Origin: Utricularia gibba
Taxonomy: Eukaryota; Streptophyta; Magnoliopsida; Lamiales; Lentibulariaceae
Length of the DNA: 64,000 nucleotides
Assembly: GCA_002189035.1 (NCBI GenBank)
Contig: NEEC01000019.1
Coordinates: 682,001-746,000, forward strand
Reading direction: 5' to 3'
A program made the translations under genes and the position numbers. The notes beneath the pieces were generated by a model, which worked only from the letters and a program-made list of their open reading frames with translations, was not told the origin of the DNA and did not search any database. This document shows, in pieces, positions 13,685 through 24,563 of the stretch. Position 1 is the first letter of the stretch. Each line of letters begins with the position of its first letter.

Positions 13685-14459
13685 ATTTTGCTCATGGGAA
13701 AAAAACCTTCTCAGATTTGATGTAGGGTTTAACAGCGGCAGCCCAACTGCACAGTGCCAGCGCAAAGCGAGATACAAGGGCAACAAAAAAAAGGGTCACG
13801 AGGAAATCGAAATATAGAAAAAAATTAAACGAGGAGGAATTAAGGTCTGCTCTCTCTCAGACAAAGTCTGGATTTTTGTGAAGCGAATCAAGTGGGAGTT
13901 TGAAAAATATCTACCCATTCAAGAAAACGCGGTTTTTCCTCCGGCCCACATCGATCTACGTACACGAATTAGTGTACACGAAACTTCACGGACTCTCATG
14001 TACGTCGGTTCCATGTGAAAATCAGGAAATGGAATTGCTCACAGGTGTCATTCTCGTTGGTCTAATTTGAAGCCTCCTACCGGCCGGCACTTGTCGCTCA
14101 TGCAAGGCCAGATGAGGCGGCAGTGAAGCCCCATTGGCCATCGGAGATGGAGCCCAGTTTCTTGGGAACCTCAATTTCTTTTTCCATATTTTCTTTTTTT
14201 CACATTTTTGTTCTCGCGGCTCGCACCCATTTCCGTTTCATTTTCCTCCCGGTGGGCGGCGAGGAGGGATCGGGGAAGAAGAAGGAGAAAGTTCTCAATT
14301 TGATCGATCATGCACCAAATGAGCAGAAATTCTGCAGTTCTTCAAATTCCACGACTTCCAGTCATATACGAGATAAGGAGGACAACAAAAACCCAATATA
14401 AAGAAAACCGTTTCCTATTTAACTTTAATTAAATATATTATACAAATGGGTGGGATACT
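13685..14459. other. KH gene upstream region
   Basis: Contains the KH gene promoter and 5' UTR on minus. A 92-codon plus-strand frame at 14123-14401 shows no family features and is not supported as a gene. Confidence 0.4.
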
Positions 14460-15415
14460 TGATTTCAGTCATTATACATAATTTAATCATTAAATTTCAA
14501 AATTATCTCATAAACTCCTTAATTTACATTTTAGGGAAAAATCATTTTTTAAGTCATAATATTTAAGTCATTTTCATTTTACAGTCAAATACTTTAACTT
14601 ATGCAAAATTAAATAAAAAAGTTTACAAATAAACTCAATTTATGGCATTTTGACTAAAAAATATTTTAAAATTTGATATATATATATTTTAAATAGAACT
14701 AAAATTTAATATATATTTTTAAAAATATTTTAAATTTTTAAAAATTATTTTTCTCAATTTTTAATATTTATTCTATGATACTTTACATTATCCAATTTTT
14801 TTTTTAGATTTAAACATCTTAATAATAATACGTGAACATAAATAATATTTTCTTATATTTTCTCTAAAATACTACGTATCCTCGTATGTTTATTCCTCGA
14901 TTACATCAACTGTATCACACATACTACACAAGCCTTTTATTTTGATACTTGAATTTGCATAAATATCTTTGATTAAAATTGAAATACTAAGATATAAAAG
15001 AAGTTTTGTATATAGAATTATTATTTCTATAATATCATTTTGTAGTAAATTATAAGAAATGAAACTAGAAAAAATTGTAATAAATTTTCATAATTTTTTA
15101 GTATTTTTTTCATATATTTTTAAAAAATTTACAATATTTTTAAAAAATGTATATTAAAATTTAATTCTCTTTAAAAATATTTATCTCAAATTTTAAAAAA
15201 TTTTAAAATAGTTTTTAACCGATATACCATAAATTGAATTTATTAATAAATTTATTGAATGTATTTTGCATAAATTAAAGTATTTGACTGTAAAATAAAA
15301 ATAATTAAAATATTATGACTTAAAAAACGATTTTTCCCTACTTTTTATAAACAATTTATATTCGAAATTATGAAATTATATATTTAATTCTTTATATTAT
15401 CAAAACTAATATATT
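14460..15415. repeat. Long inverted repeat (foldback/MITE-like)
   Basis: The best-matched arms are 14531-14683 and 15195-15340, facing each other across about 510 bp of AT-rich DNA. Both contain GGGAAAAATCRTTTTTTAAG, TTTTACAGTCAAATACTTTA, TTATGCAAAAT and TCAATTTATGG in the same order when one arm is inverted. Weaker similarity extends outward to about 14460 and 15415. No coding capacity is seen. A related copy of the end sequence lies at about 60560-60700. I could not fix a target-site duplication, so the transposon class is open. Confidence 0.65.
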
Positions 15416-16398
15416 TTGATCATATTATCATTATAATGATACATCATATAAGATGTGATATAATCATCATCATTTTAAATTATATTAGATGCACATTTCC
15501 AATATAAACATTGTCATCTTGAATTACAAACATGATATAATCCAAATAATTGTATTATTTGATTCATCAAACTTCATACGTGAATATAAGAAATCCTAGT
15601 ATGAAATTTTATTAAATTTAAAATTAGAGTTGGATTATGGTGTCATGAATCTGTTTATTTTTTATAAATTTTGAAATTATTTGGATCTTCGTTGTATGGT
15701 TTTAACAATTTAAAGTATTTTTTTAATTTTAGAATTCGAAAATTAAATTATTTATATTGATGTAAACTTGTTATTGTTTTTCTAATTTTTTCTTTTACAA
15801 ATACATATGCATATTAATATTCAATTAATATTTTATTTGATTCTATTTCTTCAAAAATTAATTTATGAAAAAAATTTCTAATAAAATGTAAGTTGGATAG
15901 TTGTATTTTAAAAATAAAATATTTCTAGATTACTGTTTTATTAAAATAAAATATTTATTTTTATTTGTGAAATCCATTTTCACAAATTATTGAAATTAAA
16001 TAATGGAGCGAAGCGGGGAGAAGCAGACGCGGAAATTATTTTAATGGCATCGACCCCCGCAAAGCTCGTCGCCAGAATGCAACCGCCAGTTTGCGTTTGT
16101 CGTCTATCGTTGCCCAGAAGGAGAACGCGGTGAGAAGGCCTGAAACCGCCAAGCCCCGCCAAGCCCCGCCGCGCAGAATCCTCCGGCGGGGCCGCCGCTG
16201 CCTGTTCAAAATTTTGTAAATTTTGCTTGACTTTTTGATGACTTGTTCCCACATTGATTTCTCCGCCGATCGTTTTTTGAGTCTCCTTTTCAAACTCGTC
16301 CGCAGGTAATCGTCAAAATTTTTATTTAATTTGGTTTTTTTCGTTGTGAATCTGTGGTGGAGAAGGATTTCGTTTGGTGTTTGAGGATATCATCGGGA
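15416..16398. other. AT-rich DNA and promoter of the RING gene
   Basis: 15416-15990 is AT-rich without a gene. 16000-16398 is more GC-rich, includes two copies of AAGCCCCGCC at about 16148-16167, and is the probable promoter and 5' UTR of the RING gene. Minus-strand frames across it look like shadows. Confidence 0.4.
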
Positions 16399-18972
16399 AT
16401 GGAGTCCGGTGAAAATTCGGAAGCTTCCGCCTTCCATTCAGGAGGGCAAGGAACTTACACTTCTTCAAACCTTGTTCGATCTTCTCTATCCACCTTGCTA
16501 GGGATTCTAAGAGATAGGCCGCATCATTTGGAATCGGGTGATGGAATGACTTCCGGCAACAATTATCAACGCCTGCAGCTTAATTCAATTGAAGCAACTC
16601 CATCGTCTGTGAATAGCGATCGCGCTGCTGAAGAGGTGTCTATTAGGATCACTGGTCCTGATGAACTTGAGCATGATAGGAGTTCAACCGCCAGTGCTTC
16701 ACAGTTTAGTGCACAGGCAGGAGCGTTTATACAGCCAATTTCAAGACCAGGATTTGCGGTTCCCCTGTTATCCTCATTGGAGCATGCTGAATTGGGAGTT
16801 GGACATGATTCCGGAAATGTTTCTCCTATTGAGCATGCTGGTGATAATCCGGATACTGATGATGAAGTTGGCATCGACAATAGGGATTCATTGTCTCCTT
16901 ACCAAAGAAATGATATTCAGATGGCTGCAAGGTGGATGGAACATGTCCTTCCTTTCTCGTTGCTTCTGTTGCTAGTGTTAATACGGCAACACTTGCAAGG
17001 TATGTTAATCGGTTGCGGATTTCAATCAATAATTACGCTTTTGATTTCCGTAGCTTTAATTTTTTTCAACTTGGTGTCGCAGGATTCTGTGTCACCATAT
17101 GGGTTACTGCTTTTTTGTTTAAGTCGAATGATATTGTAAAAAAGCAGGCTGCTCTTAAGGTAGTATTTTCTTTTCCCCTGAATTTTGCTGTAAAACGAAA
17201 AGCTCATTCAGATACAATCTAATAATGCCTCCGTTAGTTAGCATTGTAATGTTTCTCTTCAGGGCGAGAGACAAATTTCTGTGCTCATCTGCATTTCCAT
17301 TCTTTTGGCACTTCATGTTGTGGGAGTTTACTGGTGGTATCACAATGATGAACTGCTTTACCCACTAGTGATGCTGCCACCTACGACCATTCCTATTTTT
17401 TGGAATGCCATATTCATCATTATGGTAAATGGTATAGTCTCTTCCAAGCTACTTTGATTTATGAGCTTTTAGTAAAATGATCCACTGGGGTCATGATTTC
17501 ATTTTTTTGATTCTTTTACTAGATACGCTGGTTCGACAGGCAGCAATGGTGTTCAAGTGCGTGGTACTCATGCGCCACAAAAATGGCACTCACAACTACC
17601 GTAAACAGGTACTTTTTAATTCTCAGAATTTTTATTGTACTCAGTGTTGAAATCCGATTCGAGTACCCATTCTTCACCTTGTATACTATAGATGAATAAA
17701 AGTTATTTGATTCAGGTTCAAGTTCTGACAATGATTGAGTACCTGATGCTTCTTTATCGCACTCTTGTTCCTGCCCCTGTTTGGTATCGTTTCTTTATGA
17801 ACAAGGAGTATGGGACAATATTCTCATCACTAACGACTGGACTCTATCTAACTTTCAAGCTAACTTCTGTTGTTGAAAAGGTGACTAATGCTCCCTTTAT
17901 TCTTATTCCCTGGTCTACGTTTGTGATATTTGGTGTCTGTTTATTTATTTGAAACATATAAAGAGGAAGCACAACCCATTGACTAGTTCTGATTTTCAGG
18001 TTCAGACATTTGTTCTCGCTCTGAAAACACTGGCAAGGAACAACATTCATTATGGAACATATGCCACATCAGAGCAGGTGCTTCATTTCTTGCATTATGA
18101 TTATCTATACTGCCTTGACATGTTTTTAAGTGCTCCTTGAAAAACCATTTGGCAATGGTGTGCGCGATTGTTTTGTTTGGAAGGAAATATTTCTGAATCT
18201 TCCGTTGCCTTGACATCCATGCGATCCTAGAGGCGGAGCAAAGATGTTTCAGTATGCATATGATTACGGAAAGAAGTGTTCTTAGTAGTTCTTGTTGTTT
18301 TAATAATTTTCCTTATCTCTTGACTGAAGTCTGTTTGCGTTGCTCATCTCATATTATATTCCACAGTGTAATGGTGTGGGAATGAATTTGCATTTAACTG
18401 ATGCAGGTTACGACAGCTGGAGATTTGTGCGCTATTTGTCAGGAAAAGATGCATCTTCCTGTTATCCTCCGTTGCAAACACATATTTTGCGAAGAATGTG
18501 TATCTGAGTGGTTGGATTTCCTCCCTACCTTCTTTCACTCTTTCGTACTTCTCTTTACTGCTAAAATGCTAGTTGGCATCAAAACCTTTAATCTGATTCT
18601 AGTTAAAACGGTGCTTGTGCTGAAATTCTTGAGAGATGAATACAACTGTATATTTCCTGAAACATCATCTCCGTTTTGTCGGCAACTTTGCCATCATGGG
18701 CTTGTACTAAATGATATATATGCATACTCTCGCTTGGGTTCCGTGTTTCTCACACCAGTAATCCCCAGCAAAAGCTTTCCATTTGGATTTCGTTCTTGTG
18801 CTATGGGTCCAGTTCTTAATCTCTTTGCACCAACTATTCTAAGGTGATAATTGTTTCATGGCACAGGTTCGAGAGAGAACGGACTTGCCCTTTATGTCGG
18901 GCCTTGGTTAAAACTACCGATCTCAAATCTTTTGGCGATGGATCAACTAGTCTATTCTTTCAGTTATTTTAA
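16399..18972 (+). CDS. RNFT-type multi-pass RING E3 ubiquitin ligase
   Basis: Eight exons: 16399-16999, 17083-17159, 17263-17431, 17523-17608, 17716-17880, 18000-18077, 18407-18510, 18867-18972 (461 residues, phases all agree). The N-terminal 190 residues are Ser-rich and hydrophilic. Several membrane spans follow (around [43 protein letters not shown] and [13 protein letters not shown]). The C-terminal C3HC4 RING reads [20 protein letters not shown], then CEECVSEW and, after the last intron, CPLCR. This order (long soluble N-terminus, membrane core, C-terminal RING) matches animal RNFT1/2, which act in ER-associated degradation; that role in plants is inferred. In Arabidopsis the counterpart lies close to MAN6, as here. 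Confidence 0.92.
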
Positions 18973-19500
18973 GTTCAAATTCTCATGCTTACTCCATTCA
19001 ACCCCAGATTCTCACGATATTATAACAAGCAGCCCGCACGTTTCCTCAGGTGATATTTTCTTGAAATGACTACACATCTGGAACAGAATTGCGTTGATAG
19101 TTGTTGTATGCCTTTAACCAACTCCCGAAACCATACTTTCCGAGTGTGAATAGCTCGTTGATACACGGGTGAGAAATTCTGTTGGATCGAGGAGTCATTA
19201 ATGTATTTATGTATCTTTCCTTCATTCCCATTTGTGTATCTTACCATTAATATATTTATGCACCTTCATGAGCATATTCTCATTCTGCAGTATCACCCCA
19301 TCCCCCAGCCTTCATTGGATGATTTTTATAGTAAATGTGCTGCTTATGGGAGACGACTTGTGTGATTCCAAACTGTAGATTTTATTCAATCAAGTAGGCG
19401 AAGGTGGGGACCCCTCATAACATCATCAAATCTACAAAAGAAAAAAAAAAATGCACAGATTCCAAGCGTGTGAATAAACTGGCTGGCCATCAAAGCTGCT
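18973..19500. other. Convergent 3' region, RING gene / PILS6
   Basis: Probable 3' UTRs of the two converging genes. No other gene is seen. Confidence 0.5.
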
Positions 19501-22340
19501 TCAAAACAGCAAGTTGAGGTATAGAATGATCCATCCAGCCATGGAGAATATGGCAAAAATGTGAACCCAGAATAAAACTGCTGCAGCTTCCCGCCCACAA
19601 CCTCGTAGACTCGCAACAGCACCTGAAAGAAACCACCACCAAAACAGTAGTGCACTTAAAACTGCAATTACATGCACACCCAAACATGGAGCCGTATGCA
19701 AGAGCTGCGGTGCTCACCTGCTAGCACAGAAGTAGGCATCGAGTGCTGCAGTAGGAGTACAAACCGAAACATTTTATCATCTGGAGGCAGTAACCCAAGC
19801 TTATCAGCAAGCATCACAATGCCTAGTCCGGTCGGGGGAACCAAGACCAATCGAGCAAAGATGATAGATACGGTCGTCCGGATGCCGAGTTTTGAACTTC
19901 CGGGGCCTAAAATGATTCAGTTTAGGGGATTACCATTCACAAACAATGATGGCAGAATGCTGGTTGTTCCAAACTTCACCAACAAGAACTTACCATTCAC
20001 AAGGTTTCCCCCAAGGCCAACAATATGCAAGGAATCATGGCGTCCCTATTAAAGGCCAACAAATTTGTGAGACCAAGCACATTCATTGCTATTGATTCTC
20101 CATTACTAAAAAGAAGCGGTTTAGAATGAGTGCAGCATACCCGAGAATCATACAGCTGTCGGTGAAAAAATAGAGGGGAGCATCTGAAGTGAATATTAAA
20201 TTCTTCAAAAATGGCACGCATCCTATGGCTATTGCCAGGATCTGCAGAAAAAGGAGGAAAATTAAAGCATAAATCACCTGAGTTACTGGATGAGTTTTAT
20301 CTAGCAGCAGAAACGATCAACTAAAAGCTTGCTATTTTTAGCTGAATTGGATCAAGGCAGGCCAATCAATCAAAGCAGGGAACATGGCTAGATCAGTAGC
20401 ATAAACATTAAAAAAATGGAGTGGCATGCTTTGCTGGACTTCGTATAAGAAACTGGACTTACTGATGCAATAATTGGGGGTTGAAGTATTTGCTTGAGCT
20501 TCAATTTATCATATACATACACCAGGAAATTTTTAACCTACATGGGCAGCAAAGGAAAAATTATTTTCAGCAGTCACTCCACTTTAGACAAATTTACATC
20601 TGTTCACGAGTTGTTCCTGATAAGTACAAGGGAAATATCGAGTTAAGATACAAGAATAGAAAGCAATGGAGGTATTCGATGTCAAATATCGTTCAAGAAT
20701 GGTGCAGATGCAGCATGAGTAGAATGATTTTACGGGGTGGGAAAAAATTACAGCCTCGAAGTAAGCACAGAATTTGAATACAAATTACCTTATCTTTTGT
20801 GGAGACACTTGATTGAGCTGTTGCACTCTCCCCAAAAGGAGGGGAATCTGCTGCTCAGGATCAACAGCAACAGCAACAGAGCTAAATTTTGTAGGACTCT
20901 TGATGGCCTGAACTGGCTCATCGACGTCAAAGGTCCCCTCCGGTGGAGGGGCAAGCATGTGAAAAACATAGGTATAAAGTACGATTGCTCCCACCTGAAT
21001 GAGAGAGACTATTCTGAGATCCAGTGAAAAAAGTTTGAAGCAGTCACTAGAACAATGAAATGGTTACAGGAAAGTCATAGTCACTTTCGATCAAAATTTT
21101 ATGGTTTTTTTTTTGAAGAGAATATAATGGCGTTAAGACAATATATTTATTCATTGGAAGACCTACTCGAAATTCAATGACAGCACCTACGAATTTACTC
21201 AAACAAACAATAAAAAGATGGTGAGGAACTAAAAACTTATTTCATCCCTCCATTCAAGACTCTACTTGCAGTAAACTCTGAATATGGGAAACTAGTTTAT
21301 TAGTACCCATTGTCCAAACGAGATGTAAGCATTCCCATCATGAGAACATTTAGCCGAGTCTCCGAAAGGATTTGATTTGTCACGACAGAGTGCAGCAATC
21401 AAAACGAGAGGCACATTTCCAATATTTCCTGCAAACAAAAAAAATGTATGATGGTCCAAGTATAAAGGCTGAGAGGTCACCATCTGTGAAATCATACGTA
21501 TGAATTTATAAGGATAAATGCATCAAATATGCATGTTTGACAGTAAGTAAAATCATATGCATCATCAATAAGTCACTAATATACTCAGCCATCTCCATCT
21601 TGATAAATTAAAAAAAAAACAGTTGGGAATCACTGGAGATGACCTAAAAAGCTCAACTAAATTCTCAATAATCTACAGAATGCTGCCAAGTGTAAAACAG
21701 TGATGAAATACAAACCTATTCCAATTTGAATTATAGTGAACTTGAAATATGGATACGGGGGCCGGATAATAGATGCAACAATGAGACCTATAATGGATCC
21801 AGATATGGTTCCGAGAATAACATTAAAAGGGATGAACCACCTGCATCATCAAAATAACACAATAGTATAGCAAAATGTTTTAACGCAAAGAACAATCATG
21901 TGCTAGAATGAAAACACACCATTCTAACATCTTTTCCCAAGTAATCGCTTGACCCAGTTGAGAAAAAATCAAGCATGGTAGAAGAAGAGAGAAGACCAGC
22001 TGCATCATGTAACGGAATCAGTAGACATCAAAAACATCCTTATGAAACACGCAAAATCACCGTTCACAGAGCTCGATCCAAAAAAGGGGGAATTTTTATT
22101 CACTAATGCTACAAAAAAATGGATCAGTAACTAGAGTTTGCTCACCCCATTCAATAGCTTTCTTCCGTTAGCAGGTAGAATATTTACGTACTTCGATGCC
22201 ATCATAAAGCCCAAGAAACACATAGTGAAAACCTTGGCTATAGGCAACACGGCGATCTTAATGGACCCAAGAAGCGATTCACCGCCTCTTTGGGGCTCCA
22301 CTATCATCTGAATCAGTATCCTTTGCATTCTATCCGCCAT
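19501..22340 (-). CDS. PILS6: PIN-LIKES 6-like auxin carrier, two apparent 1-nt deletions
   Basis: PILS proteins sit in the ER membrane and control intracellular auxin. Ten exons on minus: 22340-22146, 21999-21920, 21840-21716, 21428-21307, 20994-20789, 20537-20463, 20241-20141, 20045-19994, 19906-19718, 19622-19501; about 422 residues once two bases are allowed for. Family text: GTIKIAV-type start (GSIKIAVLPIAKVFTMCFLG), GNIGNVPLVLIAALCRDKSN, LYFFTDSCMILG, DDKMFRFVLLLQHSMPTSVL, LRGCGREAAAVLFWVHIFAI. In exon 5 the frame fails near 20834-20837 (TTTT next to GGGG on minus); the downstream frame, ending VSTKDK, is needed to splice in phase into VKNFLVYVYDKLKLK. In exon 8 a run of five G at 20008-20012 must be six to read LALGGNLVNG instead of stopping. 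Exons 5 and 8 are each one base short of the expected phase. Confidence 0.92.
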
Positions 22341-23002
22341 CTCCAAATCCCACAACTGGAAGCCCTACAACTTCTCTGTCATTCACTCACACCCAAGGAG
22401 GGATCACTTCCAAACAATATTCCAGAATCTCGAGCAAACACCCAGAGTTGTGCTTCCTCCGAACGCAGTCCGGAAACAGAATCACCAAAATAAGAATCCC
22501 AGGAACTTATCAACAAAAGCGTTCAATCAACAATGATTAGATATCACAAAACCCAGTCAGTCAGCTAAAACGCACCAGGTGGACGACCCTCCCAATAAAA
22601 AAAAAAGGAAACCCAGGACAGCACGGCTGATTCCCCCCACACCAGAGAAAACAAAAGAAAAAAGAAAAACACTTGAAACGTAGAAAAGGAATCAAAAAGG
22701 CGGTTGCAGCAGTTGTTTGTAGGGACGAATTCAATGACGGTGATGGCAATAGGAACGTGGTGGTCGGCAATGGAAAGGAACAACGCGAAATTCCGATTTG
22801 CCACAGTAACAAAAGAGACGTAGCGGGCTGGAAGTCCGCTGGTTTCCCGGAGTTTCGCAACGCCACGACGTAATCATCACGGTTCACATGAGGGAGGCTG
22901 TAAAGAAGAAAGTTCTTCGAAAGATGAAAAAATATAATATTAATTTATATTTTAACCGATTGGAGAATTTTGTGGAGTCCTGAATTTAAAATATTATTCA
23001 TA
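22341..23002. other. PILS6 upstream region
   Basis: Holds the PILS6 promoter and 5' UTR (minus) and the 3' UTR of the calmodulin-like gene. A 108-codon minus frame at 22561-22887 is not supported by any family feature. Confidence 0.45.
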
Positions 23003-23548
23003 TCAAGGAACATAAACAACGGTGCGCATCATATCCTTGAACTCCACGAAATCCACCCGTCCATCGTGATTACGATCAACGGACGAGATCATCTTCTCCA
23101 CTCTCTCTATCTCCTTGCCCGCCTTCCTCCCCAGTTTCCCCAGCACTCCCTGCAACTCCCTCGCCGAAATGTAACCGTCGCCGTCTTCATCGAACACCTT
23201 AAACGCCTCTTTCAGATCCGAGTCCTCCGTCTCCGCGCCGCCGCATTCCACTCCGCCGAAGAACACCTCGTCCAGAGATCGGTGCAGCGCCTCGAAATCC
23301 TCGTACGTCAGGCCATCCTTCCCCGGCCGAATGTGTTCCTGCACAATCGACTCCACCTGCGATGGATCCGCGTCGAGGCCTAGGCGGTTGAGCGCCTGCC
23401 GGAGCTCGTCGACGGTAATGACGTTGTCGTGGTTCTGGTCGAATACGTCGAATATGCGGCGGAGGCGGACGGAATTCAGGCTGGCGCTACGTAGGCGGAA
23501 GGTGGCGCCGGTTTTGGTCTCCTGTGCCATTGATGTGTCGCTCTGCAT
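23003..23548 (-). CDS. CML42: Calmodulin-like protein, CML42-like
   Basis: Intronless, 181 residues. Calcium sensor with EF-hands: loop 1 DQNHDNVITVDE, a degenerate second unit around PGKDGLTYEDFEAL, loop 3 DEDGDGYISARE, loop 4 DRNHDGRVDFVE. The N-terminal FRLRSASLNSVRLRRIFDVF, the Gly-rich linker DEVFFGGVECGG and the C-terminal FKDMMRTVV are characteristic of CML42/43. In Arabidopsis CML42 affects trichome branching and herbivory/jasmonate responses. Two in-frame ATGs exist (23548 and 23530). With the TATA box at 23581-23588 the first ATG would lie almost at the transcription start, so the second may be used. No frame defects. Confidence 0.93.
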   Translation of the reverse strand: MQSDTSMAQETKTGATFRLRSASLNSVRLRRIFDVFDQNHDNVITVDELRQALNRLGLDADPSQVESIVQEHIRPGKDGLTYEDFEALHRSLDEVFFGGVECGGAETEDSDLKEAFKVFDEDGDGYISARELQGVLGKLGRKAGKEIERVEKMISSVDRNHDGRVDFVEFKDMMRTVVYVP

Positions 23549-23580
23549 TTTTTCCTCCGATCGCGGATCATCGCCGTGAG

Positions 23581-23588
23581 ATTATATA
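23581..23588 (-). promoter_or_regulatory. TATA box of the CML42-like gene
   Basis: TATATAAT read on minus, 33 bp before the first ATG. A G-box CACGTG lies further upstream at 23709-23714, a common site for bZIP/bHLH stress and light factors. Confidence 0.6.
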
Positions 23589-23719
23589 CACGTCTGCAGG
23601 AGGTGGGAGATGAACTTGGAAACGACGCCGTTTGATGCCGACGCTGGCGCGCAATCCACGCGCAGCGAAGAGAACCGCTTGGCGCGGGATCGTTCTCTCT
23701 GTTCTCACCACGTGTCGTG

Positions 23720-24075
23720 ATTATGCAGCAAGTTAACAAGCGAAGTTTAATGCCATACCCAAAAAAGAAACATATTCTTAATTAAATATTTTGATAATAT
23801 TATATATAGACTTAATAATACATTATCTATCAGATAATAGATTTTTTTTTCCTCAAAATAGCCATCTTTAGAAAAACAGACTTTAAGTAACGAAAATTTT
23901 TATAGTATATTTCTATTTTTTTCATAATTACTTTAGAAAAATAAAAAATAATTGATAGAAATATAAATATATTATAATTATTTTATAAAACTGTAAAAAT
24001 AGATTTAGAAATACTTTTCAAACTAAAAAATTATTTTGTAAAAAATTATTTTTAGTAGTTTTTAGTTTTTTAAAG

Positions 24076-24130
<55 letters not shown>

Positions 24131-24563
24131 AATAAAATAATTTTTTAAGATTAAAAAATATAGATCCATGGATAATCATTCAAAATTTTAAAAATAACAA
24201 GATTGATTAATCTCTACATCCATTATTTTTTAAAAACACCTTTTAAAAGTTTTAAAGTTTTAAAAATATATTTGAAAAGCTTAGTTAAAAAGTAAAAATT
24301 AGATGAAAAAACAGCTCATTTCTGATTTTTTTTCAAAAATAATTTTTATAATATAATTTTAAAATTAATTTTGATAAAATTATTTTTATAATTTATAGTA
24401 TTATAGAATAAAACTGTTTTTATTTTTTAGAAAATAGACACAATCCCTAAAAATTTTCCAAAACACTCATTCATATTTTATTTTATACAAATTTTAAAAA
24501 GTTCTACCACGTGTGGGTAGAAAGTTTATTGTACAAGCATCTGCCGAACTGGCTTGATCGGCT
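23720..24563. other. AT-rich intergenic DNA
   Basis: No gene seen. It includes a TA microsatellite at 24079-24127; the last part near 24563 should be the 3' UTR of the peptidase gene. Confidence 0.45.
24079..24127. repeat. (TA)n microsatellite, about 24 units
   Basis: Uninterrupted TA dinucleotides over 49 bp. Confidence 0.95.

Noticed and set aside
14123-14401. 92-codon plus-strand frame
   Set aside because: Low-complexity composition, no domain and no partner exon; it lies in the KH gene upstream region.
15980-16293. Two overlapping minus frames rich in Arg and Ala
   Set aside because: GC-rich leader region of the plus-strand RING gene; the frames overlap each other and match nothing known.
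22561-22887. 108-codon minus frame upstream of PILS6
   Set aside because: Phe/Cys/Trp-rich text without domain; it is probably 5' leader of PILS6.
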